Assembly: GCF_914271435.1 (NCBI RefSeq)
Contig: NZ_CAJZAI010000008.1
Coordinates: forward strand, 186,001 to 250,000
DNA: 64,000 nucleotides
Source of the DNA: Cupriavidus laharis
GTDB taxonomy: Bacteria; Pseudomonadota; Gammaproteobacteria; Burkholderiales; Burkholderiaceae
Reading direction: 5' to 3'
Part shown: in pieces, positions 44,501 to 53,901 of the stretch
Numbering within the stretch: position 1 is the stretch's first letter
How the letters are laid out: each line of letters opens with the position of its first letter
The notes under the pieces: generated by a model
Seen by the model: the letters and a program-made list of their open reading frames with translations, nothing else
Database searches by the model: none
Told to the model about the DNA's origin: nothing
Program-made: the position numbers and the translations under genes

Positions 44501-45703
44501 TCAGCCATGTTGCGTCGGCCCGAGCGTGTCGCGCTTGATCTTCTTCGCGAGCGACCACTTGTGGACTTCGGTCGGGCCGTCGTAGATCCGGAACGCGCGC
44601 AGTTCACGGAATGCCTGGTCGACGATCGTGTCGCGCGACACGCCATTGCCGCCCAGGATCTGGACACAGCGGTCCGCCACGCGGAACAGCGCTTCGGAGA
44701 CGGCAACCTTGGCCATCGAGCTTTCGGTGGTGCCCGCCGAGCCCGTATCCAGCACGCCGGCGCACCAGTCGATCATCAGTGCAGCCTGCTGCAGGTCGAT
44801 CAGGTTTTCGGCAAGCATGAAGCCTACGCCCTCATGGTCGATCAGCAGCTTGCCGAACGCCTTGCGCGTCGTGGCGTAGGACCGTGCAATCTCGTCCGCG
44901 CGCGCGACCGTACCGAACCAGCGCATGCAGTGGGAAAGCCGCGCCGGTGATAACCGGACCTGCGCGTAGCGGAAACCCTCGTTGACTTCGCCAAGCACCT
45001 GGTCGGCCGGCACGCGCAGGTTGTCGATCAGGACCTGCGCATGGCCGCCCGGCATCGAGCTGTCGATCGTGTCGAGCACGCGCTCGGTGCGCATGGCGGG
45101 GTGGGGCAGGTCGACAAGGAACATCGTGGCCTGCGCGCGCTCGCCGTCGCCGGTTCGCGCCATCACGATGCCGACCTTGGCGCCTTCTGCGCCGGTGATG
45201 AATTTCTTGCGGCCGTTGAGCACCCAGTCATTGCCGTCGCGAACCGCGGTGGTGCGCAGCATCGACGGGTCCGACCCCGCGCCGCCTTCTTCGGCGGGCT
45301 CGGTCATGAAGAACGCCGAGCGGGCGTCGCCACGGATGAGCGGGGCAAGGAACCGTGCCTTCTGTTCGGCGGACGCCACCTTGCCAAGCAGGAACATGTT
45401 GCCTTCGTCGGGTGCCATGGTGTTGACGGCGACGGGGCCAAGCGGCGACAGACCCGAGCGCTTGAGCACGGCGGCGGTCTCACGTTGGTTCAGGTGGCTG
45501 CCATCGGCAAGGATATGCGGCGTCATGATGCCCGCCTCGCGCGCTTTGGCGCGCAGTTCCTCGACCAGTTCGGCGGAAGGGCCATGCGCGGTGCAGCGCG
45601 GATCGCTTTCGTACGGCGCAACGACATCGCGCACGAAGCGTTCGACGCGGTCCGCGATTTCCTGGCTTCGTTCGGTAGGACAGGGGGTGAACATGAGTGC
45701 CAT
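44501..45703 (-). CDS. acyl-CoA dehydrogenase
   Basis: This 400-residue flavoenzyme matches classical ACAD length. Motifs include FFMTEPAEEGGAGSDPSM (about residue 130), the middle domain VLNGRKKFITGAEGA and the C-terminal QILGGNGVSRDTIVDQAFRE; these are the FAD, substrate and FAD-adenine regions. The start at 45703 is preferred; an ATG three codons later is possible. Its promoter and a palindrome lie directly upstream, shared with the divergent GntR gene. It probably oxidises the acyl-CoA made in the AtuA pathway. Confidence 0.93.
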   Translation of the reverse strand: MALMFTPCPTERSQEIADRVERFVRDVVAPYESDPRCTAHGPSAELVEELRAKAREAGIMTPHILADGSHLNQRETAAVLKRSGLSPLGPVAVNTMAPDEGNMFLLGKVASAEQKARFLAPLIRGDARSAFFMTEPAEEGGAGSDPSMLRTTAVRDGNDWVLNGRKKFITGAEGAKVGIVMARTGDGERAQATMFLVDLPHPAMRTERVLDTIDSSMPGGHAQVLIDNLRVPADQVLGEVNEGFRYAQVRLSPARLSHCMRWFGTVARADEIARSYATTRKAFGKLLIDHEGVGFMLAENLIDLQQAALMIDWCAGVLDTGSAGTTESSMAKVAVSEALFRVADRCVQILGGNGVSRDTIVDQAFRELRAFRIYDGPTEVHKWSLAKKIKRDTLGPTQHG

Positions 45704-45767
45704 TCCCTCAGAGTGTGTTGACCAGACGGCTGCGGCCGACGGTCAGCCGCTTGCATGACAACGGCAG

Positions 45768-45795
45768 ATTGTAGGATGATTTCATCCCATGTCAA
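45768..45795 (-). promoter_or_regulatory. acyl-CoA dehydrogenase promoter with embedded operator
   Basis: On the minus strand TTGACA (45795-45790, six of six) and TACAAT (45773-45768, five of six) are 16 bases apart. The whole spacer region holds a perfect palindrome GGATGA-TT-TCATCC (45774-45787). An operator between -35 and -10 would give tight repression, most likely by the divergent GntR regulator. Confidence 0.8.
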
Positions 45796-45810
45796 CGGTT
45801 CCGAGACTTG

Positions 45811-46548
45811 ATGCCCGGTCAATCCATTAGAATCGCGCCCGTGCCAAGATCGACCTCCCCTTCCTCCGCAGTGCCCATCGATACGCCCGTTGATAGGCCC
45901 GTTGCGTCCGCCCCGGCGGATCGTAGTGCGTCCGACACGGTGTTCTTCGGGATCATCAACGGCCTGGAAGCGGGCGGCTTCGTGCCTGGCCAGCGGCTTG
46001 TGGAAACCGACCTGGTGACGTATTTCGGCGTTGGCCGCAATTCGGTGCGCGAAGCGCTGCAGCGGCTCGCCGCCGAGGGCATTGTCGACCTCCCGCGCCA
46101 CCGCGGCGCGATCATCCGCCGGCTCAGCCTGCAGGAAACCCTCGATGTCCTCGATGTGGCCGAGCGCATGACCGGCCTGCTCGCGCGCGCGGCAACGCGG
46201 GGGAGCGGCAACCGCGAACTGGCACAGGCGTTGCGCGCTTCGGTACAGGGACTGGTCGCGGCCGAGAAGTCACATGATGGTGAGAGCTTCTCGAGCACCA
46301 GACGGCACTTCTACCGCACGCTGCTGGAGATGGGCGACAACCGCGAGCTGCGCCGGCTGTTCCCGACCATCCATATGCCGATCGTGCACGCGCAGCACCG
46401 GCTGGCGTCGTTGCGGCAGATGCGGCTGGACGACTACCGGCGCATCGCCACGGCCGTGCTTGCTGGCGACCCCGAAGCGGCCGAGAAAGCCGGTGCGGCG
46501 CACGTGCAGAATGTGCGCAGTGCGATCCTGGAGAGGCAGCCGGCCTGA
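45811..46548 (+). CDS. GntR-family regulator with FCD domain
   Basis: This 245-residue regulator has a winged HTH (about 40-105, FFGIINGLEAGGFVPGQRLV and GRNSVREALQRLAAEGIV) and a C-terminal all-helical FCD domain (about 110-235). It is divergent from the acyl-CoA dehydrogenase gene, 107 bp apart, with a 14-bp palindrome inside that gene's promoter. A TTG one codon upstream (45808) is an alternative start. Likely ligand: a metabolite of the adjoining catabolic pathway. Confidence 0.9.
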   Translation: MPGQSIRIAPVPRSTSPSSAVPIDTPVDRPVASAPADRSASDTVFFGIINGLEAGGFVPGQRLVETDLVTYFGVGRNSVREALQRLAAEGIVDLPRHRGAIIRRLSLQETLDVLDVAERMTGLLARAATRGSGNRELAQALRASVQGLVAAEKSHDGESFSSTRRHFYRTLLEMGDNRELRRLFPTIHMPIVHAQHRLASLRQMRLDDYRRIATAVLAGDPEAAEKAGAAHVQNVRSAILERQPA

Positions 46549-46588
46549 GGGACCATCAACATGAATTGTTGGACCGTGGAGCGAAGAC

Positions 46589-47086
46589 ATGCGTCAAGTC
46601 CTTCTGATCGTGGACGTGCAATCCACGTTCTCTCCGCCCGAATGGCTGATCGACGGTATCCGGGAACTGGCCAGACACGTGCCGTCGGTGGCAACGATCG
46701 AGTTGCACGACGAGACGCAGACGCCGTTCCAGAGCCAGCTGGGCTGGTGCCCCGCTGTCGTGGATCAGTGCCTGGTGGAGGCGGACGAGATCTTCGTCAA
46801 GCACGGCTATGCGCCATCGCCTGCCACCATCGAATACCTGAAGAAAATGAACCCGGATCGGGTGCTGGTCTGTGGGATCCAGACCGATACATGCGTGCTC
46901 GCAGCGGGCTTCGCGCTGTTTGATGCAGGGCTCCATCCGACGCTGGTCACGGACCTGACTGCCGGCTCGTCGCTCGACAGGTCAGGGCAACTTGGCATCA
47001 GGCTGTGGAAACATCATTTTCGGCAGACCATCCTGAAGGATGAACTGCTTGACGGCCAATCAGGATGCCCGGCCGGCATGCCGTGA
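46589..47086 (+). CDS. isochorismatase-family cysteine hydrolase
   Basis: This 165-residue hydrolase shows the family triad: an aspartate in LLIVDVQSTF (D9), a lysine in FVKHGY (about residue 71) and the nucleophilic cysteine in GIQTDTCVLAA (about residue 101). Family members hydrolyse amides or isochorismate-like substrates. The start at 46589 is 40 bp downstream of the GntR gene, so they may be transcribed together. The substrate is unknown, although the eutBC genes downstream hint at amine or amide metabolism. Confidence 0.9.
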   Translation: MRQVLLIVDVQSTFSPPEWLIDGIRELARHVPSVATIELHDETQTPFQSQLGWCPAVVDQCLVEADEIFVKHGYAPSPATIEYLKKMNPDRVLVCGIQTDTCVLAAGFALFDAGLHPTLVTDLTAGSSLDRSGQLGIRLWKHHFRQTILKDELLDGQSGCPAGMP

Positions 47087-47318
47087 CGCCGGGAGCGACT
47101 CAGTTCAAGGTCAGAGCTCGTTGCTGCACATGGCGTTGCGCCGTCGGCCGCGATCAGAGGTAAGGTCGCCCTCGCGAATTGCCCTTGATGCAGGCCAGCG
47201 GCTACCATCCCCGAATATCGCCGGGCCAACTATAGTAGCGACACCGGCACAATATTGCCCGGTCCGGATGGCGCATGCGGCATGCCATCTCGTGGTTCTT
47301 GCCCCGGAGCCCCCACCC

Positions 47319-48701
47319 ATGGCATTCACCCACACGGTCGGCCAGCACCGCCACGTCTTTGCCGACCTGCGCATGCTGCTGGCCAAGGCCAGTCCTGCCC
47401 GTTCCGGCGACTATCTTGCCGGCATTGCCGCCGCGAGCGAGGAGGAGCGCATGGCGGCACGCATGGCGCTTGCCGCCGTGCCGCTTTCGCGGTTCCTGTC
47501 CGAAGCGCTGGTTCCGTATGAGGACGACGAGGTGACTCGTCTGATCGTCGATAGCCACGATGCCGGTGCCTTTGCGGAAATCGCGGCGCTTACAGTCGGC
47601 GACTTCCGCAACTGGCTGCTGCTGCATGAGACCGACAGCGCCGCGCTCGCGCGCGTGGCGCCCAGCATCACGCCGGAGATGGCCGCGGCGGTGAGCAAGC
47701 TGATGCGCAACCAGGACCTTGTCGCCGTGGCGCGCAAGTGCCGCGTGGTGACGCGCTTTCGCAGCACGGTGGGCCTGGCCGGCCGGCTGTCGGTGCGGTT
47801 GCAGCCCAACCATCCGACCGACGATCCCAAGGGCATCGCGGCATCGATCATCGACGGGCTGATGTATGGCTGCGGCGATGCGACCATCGGCGTCAATCCG
47901 GCGTCGGACAACCTGGGCGCGATCGTGTCCCTGCTGCGCATGATCGACGATCTGCGCTGCCGCTTTGACATTCCCACGCAGTCCTGCGTGCTCACGCATG
48001 TCACCAACACGCTGCGCGCGATGGAGCAGGGCGCGCCGGTGGACCTGGTGTTCCAGTCGGTGGCGGGCAGCGAGCGCGCCAATGCCGCGTTTGGCATCAG
48101 CCTGTCGCTGCTGGCAGAGGCGCATGACGCCGCGCAGGCGCTGGCGCGCGGCACGGTGGGCAGCAACGTGATGTATTTCGAGACCGGGCAGGGCAGTGCG
48201 TTGTCCGCCAACGCGCACCACGGCGTGGACCAGCAGACCATGGAAGCGCGTGCCTATGCGGTGGCGCGCCGGTTCTCGCCGCTGCTCGTCAACACGGTGG
48301 TAGGCTTCATCGGGCCGGAGTACCTGTACGACGGCAAGCAGATCATCCGTGCCGGGCTGGAGGACCATTTCTGCGGCAAGCTGCTGGGCGTGCCGATGGG
48401 CTGCGACGTCTGCTACACCAACCATGCCGAAGCCGACCAGGACGACATGGACACGCTGCTGACGCTGTTCGGCGTGGCCGGCATCAACTTCATCATGGGC
48501 GTGCCGGGGGCCGACGACATCATGCTGAACTACCAGAGCACCTCATTCCACGACGCGCTGTACCTGCGCGAGGTACTCGGCCTGCGCCCGGCACCCGAGT
48601 TCGAAGCCTGGCTGCAGCGCATGGGCATTGCCGATGGCAGTGGACGCCTGCTGGAGCCCGCGGAACGGCAGCCGTTGCTCGAACTGGCGCATACGCTGTA
48701 G
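47319..48701 (+). CDS. eutB: ethanolamine ammonia-lyase, large subunit
   Basis: This 460-residue subunit of the cobalamin-dependent enzyme splits ethanolamine into acetaldehyde and ammonia. The length matches EutB (about 453-465). Conserved regions include [36 protein letters not shown] and [20 protein letters not shown] (substrate-binding glutamate and aspartate regions). The start at 47319 matches the family N-terminus ([16 protein letters not shown]). It is followed by eutC after 20 bp. No eut regulator, permease or microcompartment gene lies nearby, as in many proteobacteria that use a simple pathway. Confidence 0.95.
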   Translation: MAFTHTVGQHRHVFADLRMLLAKASPARSGDYLAGIAAASEEERMAARMALAAVPLSRFLSEALVPYEDDEVTRLIVDSHDAGAFAEIAALTVGDFRNWLLLHETDSAALARVAPSITPEMAAAVSKLMRNQDLVAVARKCRVVTRFRSTVGLAGRLSVRLQPNHPTDDPKGIAASIIDGLMYGCGDATIGVNPASDNLGAIVSLLRMIDDLRCRFDIPTQSCVLTHVTNTLRAMEQGAPVDLVFQSVAGSERANAAFGISLSLLAEAHDAAQALARGTVGSNVMYFETGQGSALSANAHHGVDQQTMEARAYAVARRFSPLLVNTVVGFIGPEYLYDGKQIIRAGLEDHFCGKLLGVPMGCDVCYTNHAEADQDDMDTLLTLFGVAGINFIMGVPGADDIMLNYQSTSFHDALYLREVLGLRPAPEFEAWLQRMGIADGSGRLLEPAERQPLLELAHTL

Positions 48702-48721
48702 CTGCTGACAGGATCATTGCC

Positions 48722-49525
48722 ATGACAAAGCCACCGGCCACTGTCACCCAGCAGAACCCCTGGCAGCAGTTGCGCCAGTTCACGCGCGCGCGCATTGCGC
48801 TGGGGCGCGCCGGGCACAGCCAGACGACCGACACGGTGCTGGCATTCGGACTGGCCCATGCGCAGGCGCGCGACGCGGTGCACCTGCCACTGGACTGTGC
48901 GGCCGTCGCATCCGCGCTCGACCGCGCCGGCTTTGCCACCTTGCCTGTTCACAGTGCGGCACCCGACCGCGAGCATTACCTGCGACGTCCGGACCTGGGC
49001 CGCAGGCTCGATGAGCCCAGCCGCGCGCGGCTGGCCAGGGCACGTCCGGATGCGGCACCCGATGTGGTCATCGTGATTGCCGACGGCCTGTCCGCGCTGG
49101 CTGCGCAGAGCCATGGCGTGCCACTGCTTTGCGCCGTGCGCGAGCGATTGCCGGAGGGCTGGGCCATGGCGCCGGTGGTGGTCGCGGAACAATCGCGCGT
49201 GGCGCTTGGCGACGAGGTGGGTGAGTTGCTGGATGCCCGCCAGGTGGTGATGCTGATCGGCGAGCGGCCGGGGCTGAGTTCGCCCGACAGCCTGGGCATT
49301 TACCTGACCTATGCGCCGCGTGTCGGCCGCACGGATGCAGAGCGCAACTGCATCTCCAATGTGCAGCCCGAAGGACTGTCCTATGCGCAGGCGGCAGACC
49401 GGCTGGTGTTCCTGCTGCGTGGCGCGGCCGCGCTCGGCTGTTCCGGCGTGGCGCTCAAGGACGACAGCGCGCATGCACTGCCGGACGCCTCGGAAGGCGA
49501 GCACAACGCCATTGGCAATGACTGA
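48722..49525 (+). CDS. eutC: ethanolamine ammonia-lyase, small subunit
   Basis: This 267-residue partner of EutB completes the B12-dependent lyase. Family features include [35 protein letters not shown] (given here in part: [10 protein letters not shown]), [15 protein letters not shown] and [20 protein letters not shown]. Length is normal. It follows eutB by 20 bp and precedes the CsgH-like gene by 39 bp. Confidence 0.95.
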   Translation: MTKPPATVTQQNPWQQLRQFTRARIALGRAGHSQTTDTVLAFGLAHAQARDAVHLPLDCAAVASALDRAGFATLPVHSAAPDREHYLRRPDLGRRLDEPSRARLARARPDAAPDVVIVIADGLSALAAQSHGVPLLCAVRERLPEGWAMAPVVVAEQSRVALGDEVGELLDARQVVMLIGERPGLSSPDSLGIYLTYAPRVGRTDAERNCISNVQPEGLSYAQAADRLVFLLRGAAALGCSGVALKDDSAHALPDASEGEHNAIGND

Positions 49526-49564
49526 ACGCGGCAGCCGCACACCGCGCACCACACGGAGACCGAT

Positions 49565-49876
49565 ATGCAAGCCGACATCAACCTGCAGGCCTGGCTGGAA
49601 TCGCACCCCGCCAACGGTGTGACGACGATCGCCGCCTATGTCAGCGCGGCGCGGGAGGTTGAACTGCAGTACGACATCCGGCTGCGCAACAGCGGGCAGG
49701 GCAGCACATCGGCCGTCGCGCAGAGCGGCACCGTGCACGTGAAGCAGAACCAGCCCAGCCAGGTGTCATCAATGGCGGTGACGCCCGTGCCGGGCGGCAA
49801 GTGCGAAGTGGGCCTGACGCTGCGCGAAGGCAATGCGGTGGTCGGCCGGTATACGCTCGACTGCAGCGCCAAATGA
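49565..49876 (+). CDS. CsgH-like small protein
   Basis: This 103-residue protein has no clear signal peptide and resembles the CsgH-like curli-assembly-inhibitor fold. The segment SAVAQSGTVHVKQNQPSQ followed by GKCEVGLTLREGNAVVG matches the family pattern of a Gln-Ser-Gly beta turn and a late beta sheet. GGAG precedes the ATG. It is co-directional with eutBC (39 bp), which is an unexpected neighbour for a curli-related protein. No csg genes are nearby. The assignment is tentative. Confidence 0.6.
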   Translation: MQADINLQAWLESHPANGVTTIAAYVSAAREVELQYDIRLRNSGQGSTSAVAQSGTVHVKQNQPSQVSSMAVTPVPGGKCEVGLTLREGNAVVGRYTLDCSAK

Positions 49877-49878
49877 CC

Positions 49879-49901
49879 ACGGCCGGCGCATGGCCGGCCG
49901 T
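49879..49901. terminator. hairpin after the CsgH-like gene
   Basis: ACGGCCGGC and GCCGGCCGT form a perfect 9-bp stem around GCATG, between the convergent CsgH-like and YbaK genes. It has no strong T-tract, so efficiency is uncertain. Confidence 0.6.
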
Positions 49902-49923
49902 TGCCCGTTTGCGATAGTCGCGG

Positions 49924-50397
49924 CTACATCATGCGCCGCGAAAAATGCCCCTGTTCGGCATCCGACATCAGGTTCGAGAACTGGTCCATGCTCATATGCA
50001 CCAGTTCCTGGTGGTCGCCCGCTTCGAAGTAGACGTCGGGCTGTTTCATCAGGCTGTCGTCGACATAGGTCTGCATGCCATACGCCATGGCCACGGGCGG
50101 GATCGCACCGAGGTCGCAGTCCTTGAAGACCTCGCGGATCTCGTCTTCATGCGCGAGCACCAGCTTGCGGCCGGTCTGCTCGCAGAGCGCGGCCATGTGC
50201 AGGTGATGGCTGGACGGGATTACGGCGGCGACATAGCCGTTCTCGTCTTCCAGCAACAGGGTCTTGGCCAGGCGGTCTCCGGGTACGTGCGCAGCCTCTG
50301 CAGTGGCCATGCTGCTGAGGGTGTAGGGGTGGTGGATGAGGTCGTACTGCGTATTCTTCCTGCTCATGCAGGTCGCCAGCGTGCTTGCCAGGGCCAT
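49924..50397 (-). CDS. YbaK/ProX-type aminoacyl-tRNA deacylase-like protein
   Basis: This 157-residue protein matches YbaK/EbsC editing-domain proteins, with DRLAKTLLLEDENGYVAAVIPSSHHL and VFKDCDLGAIPPVAMAYG (the GxIPP substrate pocket). Such proteins hydrolyse mischarged tRNAs such as Cys-tRNA-Pro. The start at 50397 has GAGGAG upstream. It is transcribed towards the CsgH-like gene and stands alone. The cognate tRNA is not evident. Confidence 0.88.
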   Translation of the reverse strand: MALASTLATCMSRKNTQYDLIHHPYTLSSMATAEAAHVPGDRLAKTLLLEDENGYVAAVIPSSHHLHMAALCEQTGRKLVLAHEDEIREVFKDCDLGAIPPVAMAYGMQTYVDDSLMKQPDVYFEAGDHQELVHMSMDQFSNLMSDAEQGHFSRRMM

Positions 50398-50488
50398 GAT
50401 TGCTCCTCTGGATACGAAGGCCGGCACCCCCCCGGGGCACCGGCCGGGATCAAGGGTTTTCCTTGTGTACCTACTATAGACCGTGGTG

Positions 50489-51427
50489 TCAGCTCTGGCG
50501 CGGCGCGGGCGTATCGTGCAGCCGCGGCCACACGGCCTGGAGCTCCGTCTTCAGGAAGGTCAGCAGGCAGCGCGTGGCCAGCGTCTGGTAGCGGTTGGGC
50601 ATGGTCAGCATATAGAGCCGGCTGCCGAACACGCTGATGCGGTAGCCGTCCAGCAGCGGCGTCAGCGTGCCGCTGGCCAGTTCGGCGCCGATGGCGTAGA
50701 TCGGGAAGATGCCGATGCCGAGCCCGGCCATCACGGCCTCCTTCAGGAACCCGAAGTTCTCGGAGCTCAGCGAGGGTTCGAGCACCACCTGCTCGCGCGC
50801 GGCGGTGCCGTGCGGTGGCGTGCCGGACACCTTGAGCTTCTGGCCGACCGGCGACGCGCACACCACTGCGTGCCCGTCGAGTTCCGCCAGGACGCGGGGC
50901 GCCGGGTGCGCGGCCAGGTAGGCCGGTGCGCCGCAGACGACCCAGTCGACTTCGCCGATCTCCGTCGCCACCACCGAATCGGGCGGCGTGGAAATGATGC
51001 GCAGGGCCACGTCCACGTCTTCCGACACCAGGTTGTGGACGCGGTTGTCGAAGACCACATCGAGCTTGATATCGGGGTAGCGCTGCTTGAACTGCACCAG
51101 CAGCGGCGAAAGCATCGTATGTCCGAGGCCCGTCGGCACCGACAGCCGCACGTGGCCCTGCAGGCTCTTGCCCATATTGCTGATGAGCGCATTGGCCGCC
51201 GCCACCTCGCCCAGGATATTGCGTCCGTGCTCGTAGAGCCCGGCACCGACGGGCGTGGGCTCCACGTGGCGCGTGGTTCGGCGCAGCAGCTGCACGCCAA
51301 GCTCTTCTTCCAGCGCCTTCAGGTGGTAGCTGACGTTGGCCCGCGTCATCTTGAGCTTGCGCGCGGCGGCGCTGAGGTTGCCGGCATCGACAATGTCGAC
51401 GAACAGGCGCAGGGCGTTGAGATCCAT
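50489..51427 (-). CDS. LysR-family transcriptional regulator
   Basis: This 312-residue regulator has a winged HTH (residues 1-60, LSAAARKLKMTRANVSYHLKAL) and an effector-binding domain (about 90-295). It is of the CrgA-like subgroup judged by the RVSVPTGLGHTMLSPLL-type start of the effector region. No divergent catabolic operon lies beside it: the divergent gene encodes a small secreted protein. The target is unknown. Confidence 0.92.
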   Translation of the reverse strand: MDLNALRLFVDIVDAGNLSAAARKLKMTRANVSYHLKALEEELGVQLLRRTTRHVEPTPVGAGLYEHGRNILGEVAAANALISNMGKSLQGHVRLSVPTGLGHTMLSPLLVQFKQRYPDIKLDVVFDNRVHNLVSEDVDVALRIISTPPDSVVATEIGEVDWVVCGAPAYLAAHPAPRVLAELDGHAVVCASPVGQKLKVSGTPPHGTAAREQVVLEPSLSSENFGFLKEAVMAGLGIGIFPIYAIGAELASGTLTPLLDGYRISVFGSRLYMLTMPNRYQTLATRCLLTFLKTELQAVWPRLHDTPAPRQS

Positions 51428-51578
51428 GGGTGGGGAACAGGCAGTTCAGGGCGCGGGCTGCCGACGGCAGCATCCGTACCCGTATACTGCCACGCGCAGC
51501 CGGCGGCACCCGCCGCCGGCCGGCTTGAAACGCGCGTACCGGTGGACAATGATGAGTCCCTGAGGGTCCCCAACTCAT

Positions 51579-51899
51579 ATGCCGATGTCCAGTTCCCTGC
51601 GCACATGCCTGTACCTGATGCTGCTCGCGGCAATCGAGCCGTCGTGGGCGCAGGACCTGGTCGAATGCAGGCGCATCGACCAGGAGCAGCTCGCCGCTGC
51701 GAGTACCGAGACCCTGCTGTTCCTGCGCTGCCGCGCGCGCCGCATCTCCTATGAAGCGCCGCGGATCAAGGGCGTGTCGCAGCGCGTCAAGGACGACCTG
51801 ATGTTCGCCTGCCTGGACCAGGTCGATGCGGTTGAGCATCAGTTGCGTGTGCGGCATGGCTATACGCGGGAGTCGTTGTCGCGCGAGCGGTGTGAGTAG
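51579..51899 (+). CDS. small secreted protein of unknown function
   Basis: This 106-residue protein has a signal peptide (about residues 1-24, LYLMLLAAIEPSWAQ) and four mature cysteines near C30, C51, C81 and the C-terminus, which could form two disulfides. No domain was recognised. It is divergent from the LysR gene and convergent with the SDR gene. The start at 51579 begins the signal peptide; the coding call rests mainly on the signal and reading frame. Confidence 0.6.
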   Translation: MPMSSSLRTCLYLMLLAAIEPSWAQDLVECRRIDQEQLAAASTETLLFLRCRARRISYEAPRIKGVSQRVKDDLMFACLDQVDAVEHQLRVRHGYTRESLSRERCE

Positions 51900-51924
51900 C
51901 GGATAGCCACGATGCCGGCAATCG

Positions 51925-52677
51925 TCACGCGAACCCCCCATTGGCCCGCAACACCTGTGCATTCACCCACCCCCCATCAGGCCCCGCGAGGAACGACACC
52001 ACGGCGGCAATATCCTCTGGCGTACCCAGCCGTTCCAGCGGCGGCAGCCTGGCCATCTGCTCGACCTGCGCCGGGCTCTTGCCTGCCATAAACAACTCCG
52101 TCGCCACCGGGCCGGGCGCCACGGCGTTCACCGTGATATCGCGGCCGCGCAGCTCGTTGGCCAGCACGCGCACCAGTCCTTCCACGCCGGCCTTGGAGGC
52201 AATGTACGGTCCGTAGCCCGCGAATGAGCGCGCAATCACGCTGGTCGACAGCGCGATGATGCGCCCGCCGGCACCGAGGCGGCTCGCCGCCTGCGACAGC
52301 ACCAGGAACGTGCCGCGCAGGTTGGTGGCAATCACGCGGTCGAACGCTTCCAGGTTTTCCATCGAGATGTTCGCCATGGGCAGCACGCCTGCGCTGTTGA
52401 CCACGGTGTCGATGCGGCCGAAGGCTGCCTGCGCGGCATCGAACATGCGGGTCACGTCTTCGGGCCGTGCCACGTCGGCCTGCGCGGCGATGGCATTGCC
52501 GCCGGCATCGCGGATGGCGGCGACGGTGGCCTCCGCCTGGGCCGTATTGCCGGCATAGCCGACCGCCACGTCAAAGCCGTCGGCGGCCAGGCGCAGCGCA
52601 ATGGCGCGCCCGATGCCACGCGAAGCGCCGGTGACGATGGCCGCCTTGCGGGTCGTGGTGGAAATGGTTGGTTCCAT
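51925..52677 (-). CDS. short-chain dehydrogenase/reductase
   Basis: This 250-residue classical SDR has TGASRGIG (about residues 17-24), NSAG (about 92), a serine in ALSTSVIAR and the catalytic YxxxK in YIASKAG. It ends with the usual GGWVNAQVLRANGG. It is divergent from a LysR gene (163 bp), which probably regulates it. Such LysR-SDR pairs often respond to a specific alcohol or ketone; the substrate is unknown. Confidence 0.93.
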   Translation of the reverse strand: MEPTISTTTRKAAIVTGASRGIGRAIALRLAADGFDVAVGYAGNTAQAEATVAAIRDAGGNAIAAQADVARPEDVTRMFDAAQAAFGRIDTVVNSAGVLPMANISMENLEAFDRVIATNLRGTFLVLSQAASRLGAGGRIIALSTSVIARSFAGYGPYIASKAGVEGLVRVLANELRGRDITVNAVAPGPVATELFMAGKSPAQVEQMARLPPLERLGTPEDIAAVVSFLAGPDGGWVNAQVLRANGGFA

Positions 52678-52840
52678 GATGGCTCTCCGTTGAGGCCCGG
52701 GGCATGTCCCGGCGCGGTTTCGATGGAGTTATCATGAACGTTGATGCTGGCTGGATAAATGCTGGCAAATCGAAAGGATTTTCCAAGCACGGCCAACAAT
52801 CTGGCTGGATGACGGCCATTTGTGCGGATAAATACTCTCC

Positions 52841-53740
52841 ATGGATCGACTCGACACGCTGCGCCTGTTCACCCGCATCGTCGAACTGGGCAGCTTCACG
52901 CGCGCCGCCGGCGCGCTGGATATCCCGCGGGCGACGGCCACGCATGCGATCAAGGAGATGGAAGCCTCACTGGGCGCGCGCCTGCTGGAGCGCACGACGC
53001 GCCAGGTACGGCCGACGGCCGATGGGCAGGCGTTCTATGAGCGCTGCCGCCGCATCCTGACCGAACTTGAAGATGCCGAGGCGGCACTGAGCACATCCAC
53101 GGCCAATCCGCGTGGCACGCTGCGGCTGGACCTGCATGGCGTGCATGCGCGCGAGATCATCCTGCCGCGCATCGCGCAGTTCCGGCAGCGCTATCCGCAG
53201 GTCGAGCTCGTGATCAGTACCGGGGACCGGCTCGTCGACCTCGTGCGCGAAGGCATCGACTGCGTGGTGCGTGCCGGACAACCGCGCGATTCCTCGCTGG
53301 TGGTGAAGCGCCTTGCGCTGATGCCTGAAGTGATCTGTGCCAGCCCGGATTACCTGGCGCGCTTCGGCACGCCGCGCCGTCCGGACGAGCTCGTCGCGCA
53401 CCAGGCCGTTGGCTTCTTCTCGGCGAGCCACGATGTGCGCTACCCGCTCACGCTGACGGTGGGTGGCGCAGTCGCCGAGTACAAGCTGGACAGCGAAGTA
53501 TCGGTCAACGACGCCGAGAACTACACCGTGTGTGCGTTATCCGGGTGCGGCATGATCCAGGTGCCGCGCTTCCGCGTGCAGCCCTACCTGGATTCGGGCC
53601 GGCTGGTGCAGGTGCTGGCCGACTGGCCGTGCCCGGACCTGCCGGTGTCCGTGCTCTACCCGTATCACCGGCAGCTGTCGCCGCGGGTGCGGGTTTTTGT
53701 CGACTGGGTCAGCCAGGTGTATGCGGCGGTGTTTGGCTAG
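52841..53740 (+). CDS. LysR-family transcriptional regulator
   Basis: This 299-residue regulator begins MDRLDTLRLFTRIVELGSF, has a winged HTH (residues 1-60, AAGALDIPRATATHAIKEME) and a C-terminal effector domain. It is divergent from the SDR gene and probably controls it. A Bug C-terminal remnant follows its stop codon, which points to gene loss at its right flank. Confidence 0.93.
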   Translation: MDRLDTLRLFTRIVELGSFTRAAGALDIPRATATHAIKEMEASLGARLLERTTRQVRPTADGQAFYERCRRILTELEDAEAALSTSTANPRGTLRLDLHGVHAREIILPRIAQFRQRYPQVELVISTGDRLVDLVREGIDCVVRAGQPRDSSLVVKRLALMPEVICASPDYLARFGTPRRPDELVAHQAVGFFSASHDVRYPLTLTVGGAVAEYKLDSEVSVNDAENYTVCALSGCGMIQVPRFRVQPYLDSGRLVQVLADWPCPDLPVSVLYPYHRQLSPRVRVFVDWVSQVYAAVFG

Positions 53741-53796
53741 GGTCTGTTGCGTGCTGATCGCGCTGATTCGGCGTGGCATCCTGAATCCGCCAGCCG

Positions 53797-53883
53797 GGTG
53801 CAGCCCTGCGCAAGATGATCAACGACCAGCGTGCGCAGTGGAAGCCCATGGTGGCGGCTTCGGGCTTCACTGCCAGCGACTGA
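53797..53883 (+). pseudogene. C-terminal remnant of a Bug-family receptor
   Basis: The plus-strand frame ending at 53881-53883 reads AALRKMINDQRAQWKPMVAA then SGFTASD and a stop. This is the usual C-terminus of Bug receptors (a helix then WKP, then SGFTA). A stop codon lies a few codons before it, and no upstream part of the protein is present. It is the tail of a lost receptor gene, oriented away from the intact Bug gene on the opposite strand. Confidence 0.65.
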
Positions 53884-53901
53884 TCGCGGAAGGAAAGGTG
53901 A

